Assembly (NCBI RefSeq): GCF_020889785.1
Contig: NZ_JACMYK010000071.1
Span: 1 to 38,383 of the forward strand
Length of the DNA stretch: 38,383 nt
Source: Bradyrhizobium acaciae
Lineage (GTDB): Bacteria > Pseudomonadota > Alphaproteobacteria > Rhizobiales > Xanthobacteraceae
Direction: 5' to 3'
A program made the translations under genes and the position numbers. Below are positions 1 through 7,648 of this stretch, piece after piece. The notes under the pieces are model-generated. The model was not told where the DNA came from, made no database searches, and saw only the letters and a list, made by a program, of their open reading frames with translations. Numbering within the stretch: position 1 is the stretch's first letter; the number at the start of each line of letters is the position of its first letter.

Positions 1-414
1 CGCACCGATGCGCCGCCGCCTGCCCCGCAGGGCCGCGACGCCCAGCAGCGCCCGCGTCCGCAACAGCAGCCGGCCGCCAATCCGCTGGAGTCGCTGTCGC
101 TCGACATCGGCCGGCTGATGGACCGCACGCTTGCGGCCGAGATGTGGGATCGCTACCAGCGCGGCGAGAACAAGGCGTTCTCCAAGCGCCTCTACACGCC
201 GGCCGGCCAGAAGGCCTTCGATGAGGTGGCTCGCAAGTACCGCGCCGACCGCGGCTTCAAGCAGACGGTCGACCGCTACATCGCGGAGTTCGAGCGCCTG
301 CTCGATGAAGTCGCCCGCGACGGCCGCGGCCAGCAGGAGCTGGCTAGCCACCTGACCTCGGAGACCGGGCTGGTCTACACCCTGCTCGCGCACGCTGCGG
401 GACGGCTGGGATAA
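1..414 (+). CDS. C-terminal end of a large unrecognised protein (5' partial)
   Basis: The reading frame is open from base 1 to the TAA at 412-414, giving 137 residues; the start lies left of the window. The first ~30 residues are Pro/Gln/Ala/Arg-rich, like a flexible linker, and are followed by a compact charged segment of about 105 residues (from NPLESLSLDIGRLMDR to the end), with the string MWDRYQRGENKAFSKRLYT and a GLVYTLLAHAAGRLG tail. This resembles the C-terminus of very large, coiled-coil-rich proteins that I remember from Bradyrhizobium, often annotated as kinesin-like or hypothetical; that is memory, not a search result. No function is assigned. The stop is followed by a strong hairpin at 449-476, so this is probably the end of its transcript. 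Confidence 0.75.
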   Translation, partial: RTDAPPPAPQGRDAQQRPRPQQQPAANPLESLSLDIGRLMDRTLAAEMWDRYQRGENKAFSKRLYTPAGQKAFDEVARKYRADRGFKQTVDRYIAEFERLLDEVARDGRGQQELASHLTSETGLVYTLLAHAAGRLG

Positions 415-448
415 GCTTGGCGAGCGGCGAGTAGCAATAGCAAACGAA

Positions 449-476
449 AAAACGGAGACCGAAAGGTCTCCGTTTT
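449..476. terminator. Bidirectional intrinsic terminator
   Basis: A perfect 12-bp stem (AAAACGGAGACC at 449-460, GGTCTCCGTTTT at 465-476) encloses a GAAA tetraloop. A-rich sequence before and T-rich sequence after make it work on either strand. It lies 35 bp after the stop of the left partial gene and would also stop minus-strand transcription leaving the mla operon. Confidence 0.85.
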
Positions 477-533
477 GGTTTGGGCTAACTGATCCACGGC
501 CTGCGCATCTGCGATAGCCTGCTGGCGCCAACC

Positions 534-622
534 ATCGTCATTGCGAGCGGAGCGAAGCAATCCATTTCGCCGCTTGCGGAGCAATGGATTGCTTCGTCGC
601 TAGCGCTCCTCGCAATGACGAT
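534..622. repeat. Palindromic intergenic repeat, copy 1 (ATCGTCATTGCGAG ends)
   Basis: The element starts ATCGTCATTGCGAG and ends with the complement CTCGCAATGACGAT, with inner arms GAAGCAATCCA and TGGATTGCTTC. The whole 89 bp can fold into one long imperfect hairpin. A second copy lies at 12424-12511 in the opposite orientation. I remember elements with these ends as frequent intergenic repeats in bradyrhizobia; copy number must be checked by search. It ends about 40 bp from the stop codon of the mlaD-like gene. Confidence 0.8.
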
Positions 623-659
623 GCGGACAACGTTCGCCCTTCACCATTCGTCCGTCACG

Positions 660-1532
660 TCACTGCCGTCGCCGCGGGCCCGCCGGTGCAGCCGCGGGAG
701 CCGGCGCCGGCTCGGGTGCGGCGTTGTTGCTGCCGCCGAAGATCACCCGGCTCGGGTTGCGGTCGAAATTGTTCACGGCGCGGCTGATGTCGGACAACGT
801 GCGGCGACCGTCGTTGATCAGGAGATTGGACCGCTTGTCGACGTTATCGGCGAGCTCGCGGATCGACTTCACCATCAGGTTCAGCTCGCTGCCGTTGTTG
901 CCGCCGGCGATCGCGTTGAGGCCCAGCATCAGATTGTCGGCCTTGGCCATCACGCCGTCGACCTTGACCATGACGTTGTCGATCTTCTCCGAATTGCGCG
1001 CCAGCGCCTGGGTGAAGACCTCGAGATTCTTCAGCGAGTTCTTCACCGACTGCTGATTGTCGGCGACGATGCGGTTGACGTTCTGCAGGGTGGCGCGGAT
1101 CGCCTCGGTGACGTCCTGCAGCGCATTGGGATCGGCGGTCAGAACCGGGATGCCGTCCTCATCCAGCGGCACCGGCGGGGCGGCCTCCTCGCCGCCCTTG
1201 AGCGAGATCGCGGCGACGCCGGTGAGGCCTTGGAATTCGAGACCGACCAGGGTGTCCTTGCGGAGCGGTGCGTTGTTCTCGATCATCGCCAGCGCAACCA
1301 CGCGTCGCGGGTTGTCGAGCTTGACCGAGACCACCTCCCCTATCCGGATACCGTTAAAATTGACATTGCCGCCGTTGCGCAGGCCCGATGCCGGCCCCTC
1401 GAAGATCACCCGCAGCGGGCTGCGCTGCTTGGTGGTGTGCAGGCTCTGGAACCACAGCACGAAGCCGAACGCAGCGGCGATCACCGCCAGCGTGAAAGCC
1501 CCGATCAAGACGTAGTTCGCCCGCGTTTCCAT
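660..1532 (-). CDS. mlaD: MlaD-family MCE protein (substrate-binding part of a phospholipid ABC transporter)
   Basis: The 290-residue product begins METRANYVLIGAFTLAVI, a short cytoplasmic start followed by one membrane helix (about residues 7-29), the usual N-anchor of MCE proteins. The MCE domain follows at about 38-118, with the typical LRNGGNVNFNGIRIGEV segment. Residues ~150-265 look like helical coiled coil, and the tail is Pro/Ala-rich (PEPAPAPAAAPAGPRRRQ). It is longer than E. coli MlaD (about 183 residues), as is common in alphaproteobacteria. MCE proteins of this class form periplasmic rings that pass phospholipid between the membranes. It is the third gene of a minus-strand operon after the permease and ATPase. 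No mlaC gene follows in the window. Confidence 0.9.
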   Translation of the reverse strand: METRANYVLIGAFTLAVIAAAFGFVLWFQSLHTTKQRSPLRVIFEGPASGLRNGGNVNFNGIRIGEVVSVKLDNPRRVVALAMIENNAPLRKDTLVGLEFQGLTGVAAISLKGGEEAAPPVPLDEDGIPVLTADPNALQDVTEAIRATLQNVNRIVADNQQSVKNSLKNLEVFTQALARNSEKIDNVMVKVDGVMAKADNLMLGLNAIAGGNNGSELNLMVKSIRELADNVDKRSNLLINDGRRTLSDISRAVNNFDRNPSRVIFGGSNNAAPEPAPAPAAAPAGPRRRQ

Positions 1533-1605
1533 CAGTTACTCGCGTTCATCACTCTGGGCCCTCGCGCAGCCGGCCTGCGTTCGAGCCCATCGAATTTCCT
1601 GTTGG

Positions 1606-1650
1606 CGCATGATCTCGTCCGAAAACCGGTCTCCTCGTTTCGGGATCATG
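1606..1650. repeat. Short palindromic repeat (GCATGATC...GATCATG), copy 1
   Basis: This element sits between the ATPase and MCE genes. It has GCATGATC at the left end and GGGATCATG at the right end, with inner GTCCGAAAACCGGT and CTCGTTTCGGGA arms that can pair partially. A related longer copy lies at 13767-13842. I remember this pattern as a very frequent intergenic repeat in Bradyrhizobium. Its position inside the mla operon means it would be transcribed as a hairpin between two coding regions. Confidence 0.6.
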
Positions 1651-1652
1651 GG

Positions 1653-2423
1653 CTAGGCCACAACGGCACGGGCGCGCTTGCCGTTGAAATATTGCTGCAG
1701 CCAGGGATGCTGCGATGCCTTCATGTCGGCGATCGATCCTGCAGCAATGATCTTACCGTTCCCTAAAACGGCGATACGGTCGCACGCGGTGTAAAGACTG
1801 TCGAGATCGTGGGTTACCATGAAAACGGTCAGCCCCAAAGTGCGCTGCAGGGTGCGCACCAGCTCGTCGAAATCGCCGGCGCCGATCGGATCGAGGCCCG
1901 ACGTGGGCTCATCGAGAAACACGAGCTCGGGATCGAGCGCGAGAGCGCGCGCCAGCGCGACGCGCTTGATCATGCCGCCGGACAATTCCGACGGATAGCG
2001 ATCGGCGACTTCGGGCTTGAGGCCGACCATCACGAGCTTCGCCACCATGATCTCGTCGAGCAGCCGCTGCGAGACGCGCAGATATTCGCGCGCCGGAAAC
2101 TGGATGTTCTGGCGCACCGTGAGCGAGGAGAACAGCGCGCCCTGCTGGAACAGGATGCCCCAGCGCCGCTCGACGGCGCGGCGCTGCGACGAGCTCGCGG
2201 CGTCGAGATCGACGCCGAACACTTCGATGCGGCCGGAAACTTTCGGCACCAGGCCGATGATGGTGCGCGTCAGCACCGACTTGCCGGCGCCCGAGGGGCC
2301 GACGAAGCCGAGAATCTCGCCGCGCTTGACGTCGAGGTCGAGGCTGTCGAGCACGCGCGTGTTGCCGAATTGAACGGTAACGTCGCGGACCCGGATGATG
2401 GCGTCGATGTCCTGCTCCGCCAT
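1653..2423 (-). CDS. mlaF: Mla-type ABC transporter ATP-binding protein
   Basis: This 256-residue protein is the cytoplasmic ATPase that drives the lipid transporter encoded with it. It carries a Walker A motif (GPSGAGKS, about residues 42-49), the ABC signature LSGGMIKRVALARA, Walker B plus D-loop (LVFLDEPTSGLD) and the switch histidine in MVTHD. The signature with MIKR in place of the usual QQQR is typical of the MlaF/Ttg2A group. The ATG at 2423 has GGGA about 7 bases upstream. A GTG two codons earlier (2429) overlaps the TGA of the permease gene and is an alternative start. Either way the two genes are probably translationally coupled. Confidence 0.93.
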   Translation of the reverse strand: MAEQDIDAIIRVRDVTVQFGNTRVLDSLDLDVKRGEILGFVGPSGAGKSVLTRTIIGLVPKVSGRIEVFGVDLDAASSSQRRAVERRWGILFQQGALFSSLTVRQNIQFPAREYLRVSQRLLDEIMVAKLVMVGLKPEVADRYPSELSGGMIKRVALARALALDPELVFLDEPTSGLDPIGAGDFDELVRTLQRTLGLTVFMVTHDLDSLYTACDRIAVLGNGKIIAAGSIADMKASQHPWLQQYFNGKRARAVVA

Positions 2424-2425
2424 GA

Positions 2426-3559
2426 TCACATCCCGATCGAGGCGAAGAAGATCGCGAACACGCCGTCCATCACGATCACGAAGAAGATCCCCTTCACCAC
2501 CGATGCGGTGGTGTGCTGTCCGAGCGATTCCGCCGAACCCTGTACCGCCAGCCCTTCGACGCAGGCGACGATGCCGATCACCGCCGCCATCACAGGCGCC
2601 TTGACCATGCCGACGATGAAATGGTCGATCGATATGGCATCACGAAGGCGAAGCAGGAAGGCCTCCGGATCGACGCCGCCATAGAGCCACGCCACCAGGC
2701 CGCCGCCATAGAGCGCGGCCATCGCGCCGAGGAAGGCCAGGATCGGCAGCGCCAGCACCAGCGCCAGCATGCGCGGCAGGATCAGGACCTCGATCGGATC
2801 GAACCCCATGGTGCGCAGCGCGTCGATCTCCTCGCGCATCTTCATGGAGCCGAGCTCGGCGGTATAGGCCGAACCGGAGCGGCCCGCGACCATGATCGCG
2901 ACCAGGAGCACGCCGATCTCGCGCAGCACCAGCACGCCCAGCATGTCGACGACGAAGATGTCGGCGCCGAACCTGCGGAAGTGGAAGATGCCCTGCTGCG
3001 AGATGATGCAGCCGATCAGGAAGGTGATCAGCACCACGATCGGCACCGCCCGCAAGCAGACCTGCTCGAGGTGATGCACCGTCGAGGTGAAGCGGAAGCT
3101 GCGCGGATGGACCAGCACCTTGGCGGCCGCGGCCAGCACGGCGCCGAGCATATCCACGAGGCCGATGATGGTGCCGCTGATCCCGGCCACGGTGCGCCCG
3201 ATCTGCTCGAGCATGACCGAGATCAACAGCGGTTCGCTCGCGGCCTTGGGCGCAGGGCCGACACGGCGGACCTCGTCGACCAGGCTGGAATAATTGGCTG
3301 AGAGGCCCGCGATCTCGGCTTCCGCGCTGGCATCGCTGAGGCTGCGGCGCAGCCGCTCGATCAGCCACGCGCCGAACGTGTCGAGGCTCGCGACCTGCGA
3401 CACGTCGATGAAGATGTGGGGACGGCTGCCGCGCAGCTTCTCGGCGTCGGAGACGATCCGCTCGAGCGCGGGTGCAAAGCGGGCCGTCCAGTTGCCCGCC
3501 GCGCACAACGCCAGTCCTTCGCCTTGGGCTATCCGCTCCAGTGTCGGGTCGCCGCTCAC
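2426..3559 (-). CDS. mlaE: MlaE-family lipid ABC transporter permease with N-terminal STAS domain
   Basis: The N-terminal ~110 residues (GNWTARFAPALE ... FIDVSQVASLDTFGAWLIERL) form a STAS domain, the role played by separate MlaB in E. coli. From about residue 125 an MlaE permease domain follows, with PVIGTI-type segments, RFGADIFVVDMLG, the conserved ELGSMKMREEIDALRTMG cytoplasmic loop and five or so membrane helices. I chose the GTG at 3559 (reading V/M-SGDPTLERIAQG), preceded by GAGGGGTAGG, giving 377 residues, normal for the fused form. The frame stays open upstream to 3751, but that extension is Arg-rich, not family-like, and overlaps the divergent gene. It is the first gene of the mla operon and diverges from the epimerase gene at 3701. 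Confidence 0.9.
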   Translation of the reverse strand: MSGDPTLERIAQGEGLALCAAGNWTARFAPALERIVSDAEKLRGSRPHIFIDVSQVASLDTFGAWLIERLRRSLSDASAEAEIAGLSANYSSLVDEVRRVGPAPKAASEPLLISVMLEQIGRTVAGISGTIIGLVDMLGAVLAAAAKVLVHPRSFRFTSTVHHLEQVCLRAVPIVVLITFLIGCIISQQGIFHFRRFGADIFVVDMLGVLVLREIGVLLVAIMVAGRSGSAYTAELGSMKMREEIDALRTMGFDPIEVLILPRMLALVLALPILAFLGAMAALYGGGLVAWLYGGVDPEAFLLRLRDAISIDHFIVGMVKAPVMAAVIGIVACVEGLAVQGSAESLGQHTTASVVKGIFFVIVMDGVFAIFFASIGM

Positions 3560-3700
3560 CTTTTGCCTACCCCTCAAGCCGGCTGGCCGCCGCTCACGCA
3601 GATCTCCGGCGACGCCGGATCGGCTTGTCGAATCTGTCACTAACCAGCCATAGTTGGTTGCGCGTCGCAAGCTACGGTTCAGGAAATAGTAGACTTTAAA

Positions 3701-4702
3701 ATGACTTCCACCCCTCCCGGAGCGATTTCCTTGACCGGTCGCATCGAGCACTGGCCGATCGCTGGGACCTTCACGATCAGCCGCGGTGCCAAGACCGAGG
3801 CCGTCGTCGTGGTCGCCGAGGTGAGCCAGGGCGGCCTCATTGGCCGCGGTGAATGCGTGCCCTACCCGCGCTACGGCGAAACGCCCGAGGCGACGCTGCG
3901 GGCGATCCAGGCAATGCAGGAGGCGCTCGCCGACGGCATGGACCGCATTGCCCTGCAGGCCCGGATGCCTGCCGGCGCCGCCCGCAATGCGCTGGATTGC
4001 GCGCTGGCGGATCTGGAGGCCAAACGCGCCGCCCAGCGGATCTGGAACCTGCTCGGCCGGCCCGCGCCGGAACCCCGCACCACCGCCTATACGATTTCGC
4101 TCGGGACATCAGAGGCGATGGCGGAGGCCACCGCCAAGGCTGCCCATCGCGCACTGCTCAAGATCAAGCTCGGCGGCGATGGCGACGGCGCGCGGATCGC
4201 CGCCGTGCGCAAAGCGGCGCCGGCCTCCGAGCTGATCGTCGACGCCAACGAGGCCTGGACCGAACACAATCTCGCCGCCAACCTCGCGGCCTGTGCCGAT
4301 GCCGGCGTCACGCTGATCGAGCAGCCGCTGCCGGCGGGCAAGGACGAAGCGCTGGCGCGGATCAAGCGCCCGGTTGCGGTCTGCGCCGACGAGAGCGTGC
4401 ATGACCGCGCCTCGCTCCAGGGCCTGCGTGGCCGCTATGACGCCGTCAACATCAAGCTCGACAAGACCGGCGGACTGACCGAAGCGCTCGCGATGGCGGA
4501 TGCCGCCCGCGCGCTCGGCTTCGAGATCATGATCGGCTGCATGGTCGCGACCTCGCTTGCGATGGCGCCGGCGATGCTGATCGCGCAAGCCGCGCGCTTC
4601 GTCGATCTCGACGGCCCGCTGCTGCTGGCCAGGGATCGCGACAACGGCCTGCGCTATGACGGCAGCCTGGTCTATCCGCCCGACGCCGCGCTCTGGGGAT
4701 AA
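3701..4702 (+). CDS. dgcA: Enolase-superfamily dipeptide epimerase / N-acetyl-D-Glu racemase (DgcA-type)
   Basis: The product (333 residues) is a complete member of the muconate-lactonizing/dipeptide-epimerase branch of the enolase superfamily. It has the KxK base (K154-I-K156), metal ligands D181 (VDANEAW), E207 (EQPL) and D230 (ADES), and the opposite-face lysines in NIKLDKTGG (K252/K255). Such enzymes epimerise L-Ala-D/L-Glu from murein peptides. An alphaproteobacterial subgroup is named DgcA (N-acetyl-glutamate racemase). The two cannot be separated here by eye, and no dgcN partner gene is adjacent, so the symbol is tentative. No strong ribosome binding site is seen before the ATG. The gene stands alone between the divergent mla operon and a palindromic repeat. 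Confidence 0.8.
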   Translation: MTSTPPGAISLTGRIEHWPIAGTFTISRGAKTEAVVVVAEVSQGGLIGRGECVPYPRYGETPEATLRAIQAMQEALADGMDRIALQARMPAGAARNALDCALADLEAKRAAQRIWNLLGRPAPEPRTTAYTISLGTSEAMAEATAKAAHRALLKIKLGGDGDGARIAAVRKAAPASELIVDANEAWTEHNLAANLAACADAGVTLIEQPLPAGKDEALARIKRPVAVCADESVHDRASLQGLRGRYDAVNIKLDKTGGLTEALAMADAARALGFEIMIGCMVATSLAMAPAMLIAQAARFVDLDGPLLLARDRDNGLRYDGSLVYPPDAALWG

Positions 4703-4770
4703 TGGACGCTTTTATTTGACGCGTTTTGCTAGAACGCGATGGGTATTGGTTCGGCTCGCCGCGGTTTCGG

Positions 4771-4901
4771 TTCACCTCTCCCCGTCGGGGAGAGGTCGGA
4801 TTGCGAAGCAATCCGGGTGAGGGCTCTTGCTCTCTCGATAGACCATACCCCCTCACCCGACTTGCTGCGCAAGTCGACCTCTCCCCGTCGGGGAGAGGTG
4901 A
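4771..4901. repeat. Composite palindromic repeat with nested hairpins
   Basis: Two near-identical half-elements face each other. Each has an outer perfect palindrome (CCTCTCCCCGTCGGGGAGAGG, one base short of perfect at the centre), an inner small hairpin, and GGGTGAGGG at the inner edge. The inner hairpin is GATTGCGAAGCAATC on the left and GACTTGCGCAGCAAGTC on the right: the sequences differ but both stems remain fully paired. The 131-bp whole is therefore itself an inverted repeat, like a REP/BIME unit. It lies between the convergent epimerase and MFS genes, where it may end transcription from both. Confidence 0.85.
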
Positions 4902-4940
4902 ACGTGCGACGCCGTTCGAGCTTAGCCCTGTCTCATCGCG

Positions 4941-6143
4941 CTAGCGCGAACCGGTGCCCACTTCGCTCGAAAACGCTATGAAGCGGCTCCGCGCCAACCA
5001 CATCACGAGCCCGCCTGTCGCCGCCATCGCGGCCATCATGTCGTAGACGCCGAGGCCGAAGCGCGCATAGACCATGCCGCTGACGATCGCCGTGGTGCTC
5101 GCGACGATGCCGCCGCAGGCGGTGAGATAGCCCTGCGCGCGCGCCATCACATGAACCGGCACGTGATGCACCATCAGGCCCATGATCCCGACCTGCGTCA
5201 GGCCGAAGCTCAGCCCGTGTCCGAGCTGGACCGCGGCAAGCACCGCAAGCGGCGGATCCTGCGCGGTGATCGCCCAGCGCGCCGCGGCGCTGGCGGCCGC
5301 GATCATCACCAGCGTCGTCGACCGTAGCGTGAAGCGCGGCGACAGCGCAAACAGCACGATCTCGGCGATCACGCCGAGCACCCAGAGGCAAGCAATCGTC
5401 AGGCCGCTGAAACCGGCCTGCCGCCAGGCAATCGATGCAAAGATGTAGTAGGCGCCGTGGCTGCCCTGGATCAGTGCCGAGGACACGATGATGGCGAGGA
5501 AGGCGGGATCGCGCAGCAGCTTTCGTGCACCACCGGTCGATGCCGCGTTGCCCGCCGGACGGCCGAGCGGCCGCAGCATCAGCGCGACCACCGCACTCAG
5601 CACCGTCATGGTGGTGATGATCCAGATCAGATCGACCTCCGCGACATAACGGAGCGAGAACCCGCAGACGAGTGCGCAGACCGCGAACGCGGCCGAGCCC
5701 CAGAGCCGCAACGGTCCGTAGCTGAGGCCGTATTGCCTGACGCCGCGCAGCGCATAGGCGTCGGTGAGCGGGATCGTCGGCGTCCAGACGCAGCAGGTCA
5801 GCGCATAGACCGCAAGCACCAGGAACGGCTGGTGCTGGGTGCCGATCAGGACAAAGCCCAGCGCCGTGGCAAAGCTGGTGGCAACGATCGCGCCGCGCAG
5901 CATCTGTCGGTGTTCCGCCGCGGCGGTGACCAGCGGCAGCACGGTGAAGCGCGTCACCGGCGGCACCGCGGTGATGATGCCTATCCAGGTGGCATCGATG
6001 CCGATCGCCTTCAGCCACACCGTGAAGAACGGCAGGTGGACCCCGGTCACGCCGAACAGCGTGGCATAGAATGCCGCGAGGCTGCGCGCGAATCGCCGCG
6101 ATGCAACTTTTGCTGCAATGGGGATTTGTGATTCGGAAGACAT
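4941..6143 (-). CDS. MFS transporter (MFS_1-like / HcaT-type)
   Basis: This is a 400-residue, 12-helix major facilitator protein. The N-terminus (FARSLAAFYATLFGVTGVHLPFFTVWLKAIG) and the alternation of hydrophobic segments through PLTDAYALRGVRQYGLSYGPLRLWGSAAF match the branch that includes the 3-phenylpropionate permease HcaT and nucleoside-type symporters. The RxWGSxxF segment between helices 4 and 5 is characteristic. The substrate cannot be read from sequence. The ATG at 6143 was chosen because the transporter fold starts there; the frame is open further upstream but overlaps the divergent gene at 6219. No clear ribosome binding site precedes it. The last ~10 residues (FSSEVGTGSR) are encoded by a sequence that looks like a dispersed repeat (see findings). 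Confidence 0.88.
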   Translation of the reverse strand: MSSESQIPIAAKVASRRFARSLAAFYATLFGVTGVHLPFFTVWLKAIGIDATWIGIITAVPPVTRFTVLPLVTAAAEHRQMLRGAIVATSFATALGFVLIGTQHQPFLVLAVYALTCCVWTPTIPLTDAYALRGVRQYGLSYGPLRLWGSAAFAVCALVCGFSLRYVAEVDLIWIITTMTVLSAVVALMLRPLGRPAGNAASTGGARKLLRDPAFLAIIVSSALIQGSHGAYYIFASIAWRQAGFSGLTIACLWVLGVIAEIVLFALSPRFTLRSTTLVMIAAASAAARWAITAQDPPLAVLAAVQLGHGLSFGLTQVGIMGLMVHHVPVHVMARAQGYLTACGGIVASTTAIVSGMVYARFGLGVYDMMAAMAATGGLVMWLARSRFIAFSSEVGTGSR

Positions 6144-6218
6144 CAATTCAATTGCGATTCGCGCGATATCGTGGTGATCGTTAGCGTAACGCGCAGTGAT
6201 TTGCGCGGAGAGATTGTG

Positions 6219-7514
6219 ATGGCCGAAGAAGCATTCGCCCTGTCGCCGATATCCGCCCGCGCGGCCCTGCCGAGCGAGGAGGACTATGCTGCGATCAGCG
6301 CGGCTTTCATGGAAACCTCGCGCGGCCGCTGGTTCCTCGGCGAATACGCCAAGCGCAACCGCAACGCCGACACCCGCATGGTGCTCGACGCCGTGGCGCG
6401 GATCGAGGAGAGCCTCAGCGCGCAGCGGCAAGCCGCCGCAGCGGCCATCAGGGACGAGCAGCTGGCGCAGGCGCTGGCCGCCCTCCGTGGCGCGATCGAA
6501 GCGGCCCAGGCGTCCGCCATCGCCTCGCTCGACAACCTCAGCTTCGAGCACACCCTCGCGCCGGTGCGCAAGGGCGTGCGGGTGATTCGGGAAATCTCCT
6601 GGCGGCTGCGCGAGATCGGCAATGACGGCCGGATCTGCGACATCATCGATTCGCAGGCCAGCGCGATCGAGGCCGGCGCCGCGCAGGTCTCGTTGGACGA
6701 TGCCAAGGCCGTGCTGGATGCCGGCTTCGCGGCGCTCTCCCGCCGGCTCAGCGAGTTCGATCCGGACAAGGCCACGCCCGTGGCCGCACCCGATGTGGCC
6801 GAGGCTCCGGTTGCGGAACCACCCGCAGCGGCCCCCTCGCCGCCACAGCCGGCTGCAAACGCTCCGGCCGAAAGCGCGACCCCCGATGCCACGATCGCGG
6901 CTGCGCCGTCAGCGCCGCCCAAGGAGGCCGCTGCGACGCCCACTGCTGAACCTGCTCCGGCCGCAATGCCGGAACCGAGCGAAGCATGGATCAAGGCTGA
7001 AGCCGCACTGGCCGAGGCCGAAGCCGCAGAGCTTGCCCGCGTCACCGACGAGGCAGCCGCCGACGCCCAGGACGAGGCAGTGCTCGACCTCATCGCGATG
7101 GAGATGGGCGCGCCCGACCCGATCGACGAAGAGGCGATCGCAGAAGAAATGCGCGCCGCCGAGGAGATGCGCGTTGCCGAGGCGATGGCTGCCGAACCCG
7201 AAATGGTTGCACCCGCAATTCAGCCCGAGCCTACGCCGGCGCCCGAGCTGAAGGTGGAGATCAAGGTCGAGCAGCCAATGCTCGCTGCGGCAGCGCCGAT
7301 TGCCGAGACTACGGCGGTTGCCGAAGCGCCGGCCCCCGCACCGGCGCCTCTCCCGCCGGCCGTCGAGGCGGCCCCTGCTCCCGCAGCAGAAATCTCGCTC
7401 GGCTCGACCATCATCGCCAGCGGCCTCCTGAAGAAGCCGAGCGTCGCGGCCAACGATCCGCTCGCGCCGATCCGCCGCATGAGCCAGGCCGAGAAGATCG
7501 CGTTCTTCTCGTAA
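6219..7514 (+). CDS. Conserved hypothetical protein, Ala/Pro/Glu-rich
   Basis: The first ~180 residues are ordered and helical, starting MAEEAFALSPISARAALPSE, with a distinctive ETSRGRWFLGEYAKRNRNAD segment and later VRVIREISWRLREIG. This N-terminal block looks like a family shared among alphaproteobacteria; I have no function for it. From about residue 190 the protein becomes a long low-complexity stretch of Ala, Pro and Glu, then ends with a short conserved-looking tail (SGLLKKPSVAANDPLAPIRRMSQAEKIAFFS). There is no signal peptide or membrane helix, so it is probably cytoplasmic. The ATG at 6219 is preceded by GCGGAGAG at a good distance and was preferred to an upstream ATG at 6171. It diverges from the MFS gene; the caspase-like gene follows 134 bp later. 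Confidence 0.85.
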   Translation: MAEEAFALSPISARAALPSEEDYAAISAAFMETSRGRWFLGEYAKRNRNADTRMVLDAVARIEESLSAQRQAAAAAIRDEQLAQALAALRGAIEAAQASAIASLDNLSFEHTLAPVRKGVRVIREISWRLREIGNDGRICDIIDSQASAIEAGAAQVSLDDAKAVLDAGFAALSRRLSEFDPDKATPVAAPDVAEAPVAEPPAAAPSPPQPAANAPAESATPDATIAAAPSAPPKEAAATPTAEPAPAAMPEPSEAWIKAEAALAEAEAAELARVTDEAAADAQDEAVLDLIAMEMGAPDPIDEEAIAEEMRAAEEMRVAEAMAAEPEMVAPAIQPEPTPAPELKVEIKVEQPMLAAAAPIAETTAVAEAPAPAPAPLPPAVEAAPAPAAEISLGSTIIASGLLKKPSVAANDPLAPIRRMSQAEKIAFFS

Positions 7515-7563
7515 GGGCCGTCTTCAAGGCCCGCGCACGACAAGTGGTATGCGCCGAGCGCTC

Positions 7564-7579
7564 CGTGACCCAGCTCACG
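7564..7579. promoter_or_regulatory. Candidate dyad operator CGTGA-N6-TCACG
   Basis: CGTGACCCAGCTCACG is an inverted repeat with 5-bp arms and a 6-bp spacer, 70 bp before the start of the caspase-like gene. The arm (GTGA/TCAC) and spacer match the geometry of CRP/FNR-family sites, but a short dyad in GC-rich DNA can occur by chance. No clear -35/-10 pair was found around it. Confidence 0.3.
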
Positions 7580-7648
7580 TACCGCGGCTGCATCTGCGCC
7601 TAGCCTCTCCGCGACCGGTCCTGCACCGGGTCAGCTCGGGAGCGCGCC

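Noticed and set aside
615..2684. Long plus-strand frames (615-1766 and 1809-2684) over the mla operon
   Set aside because: They are antisense to MCE, ATPase and permease genes with clear motifs; the products are low-complexity His/Arg/Asp-rich.
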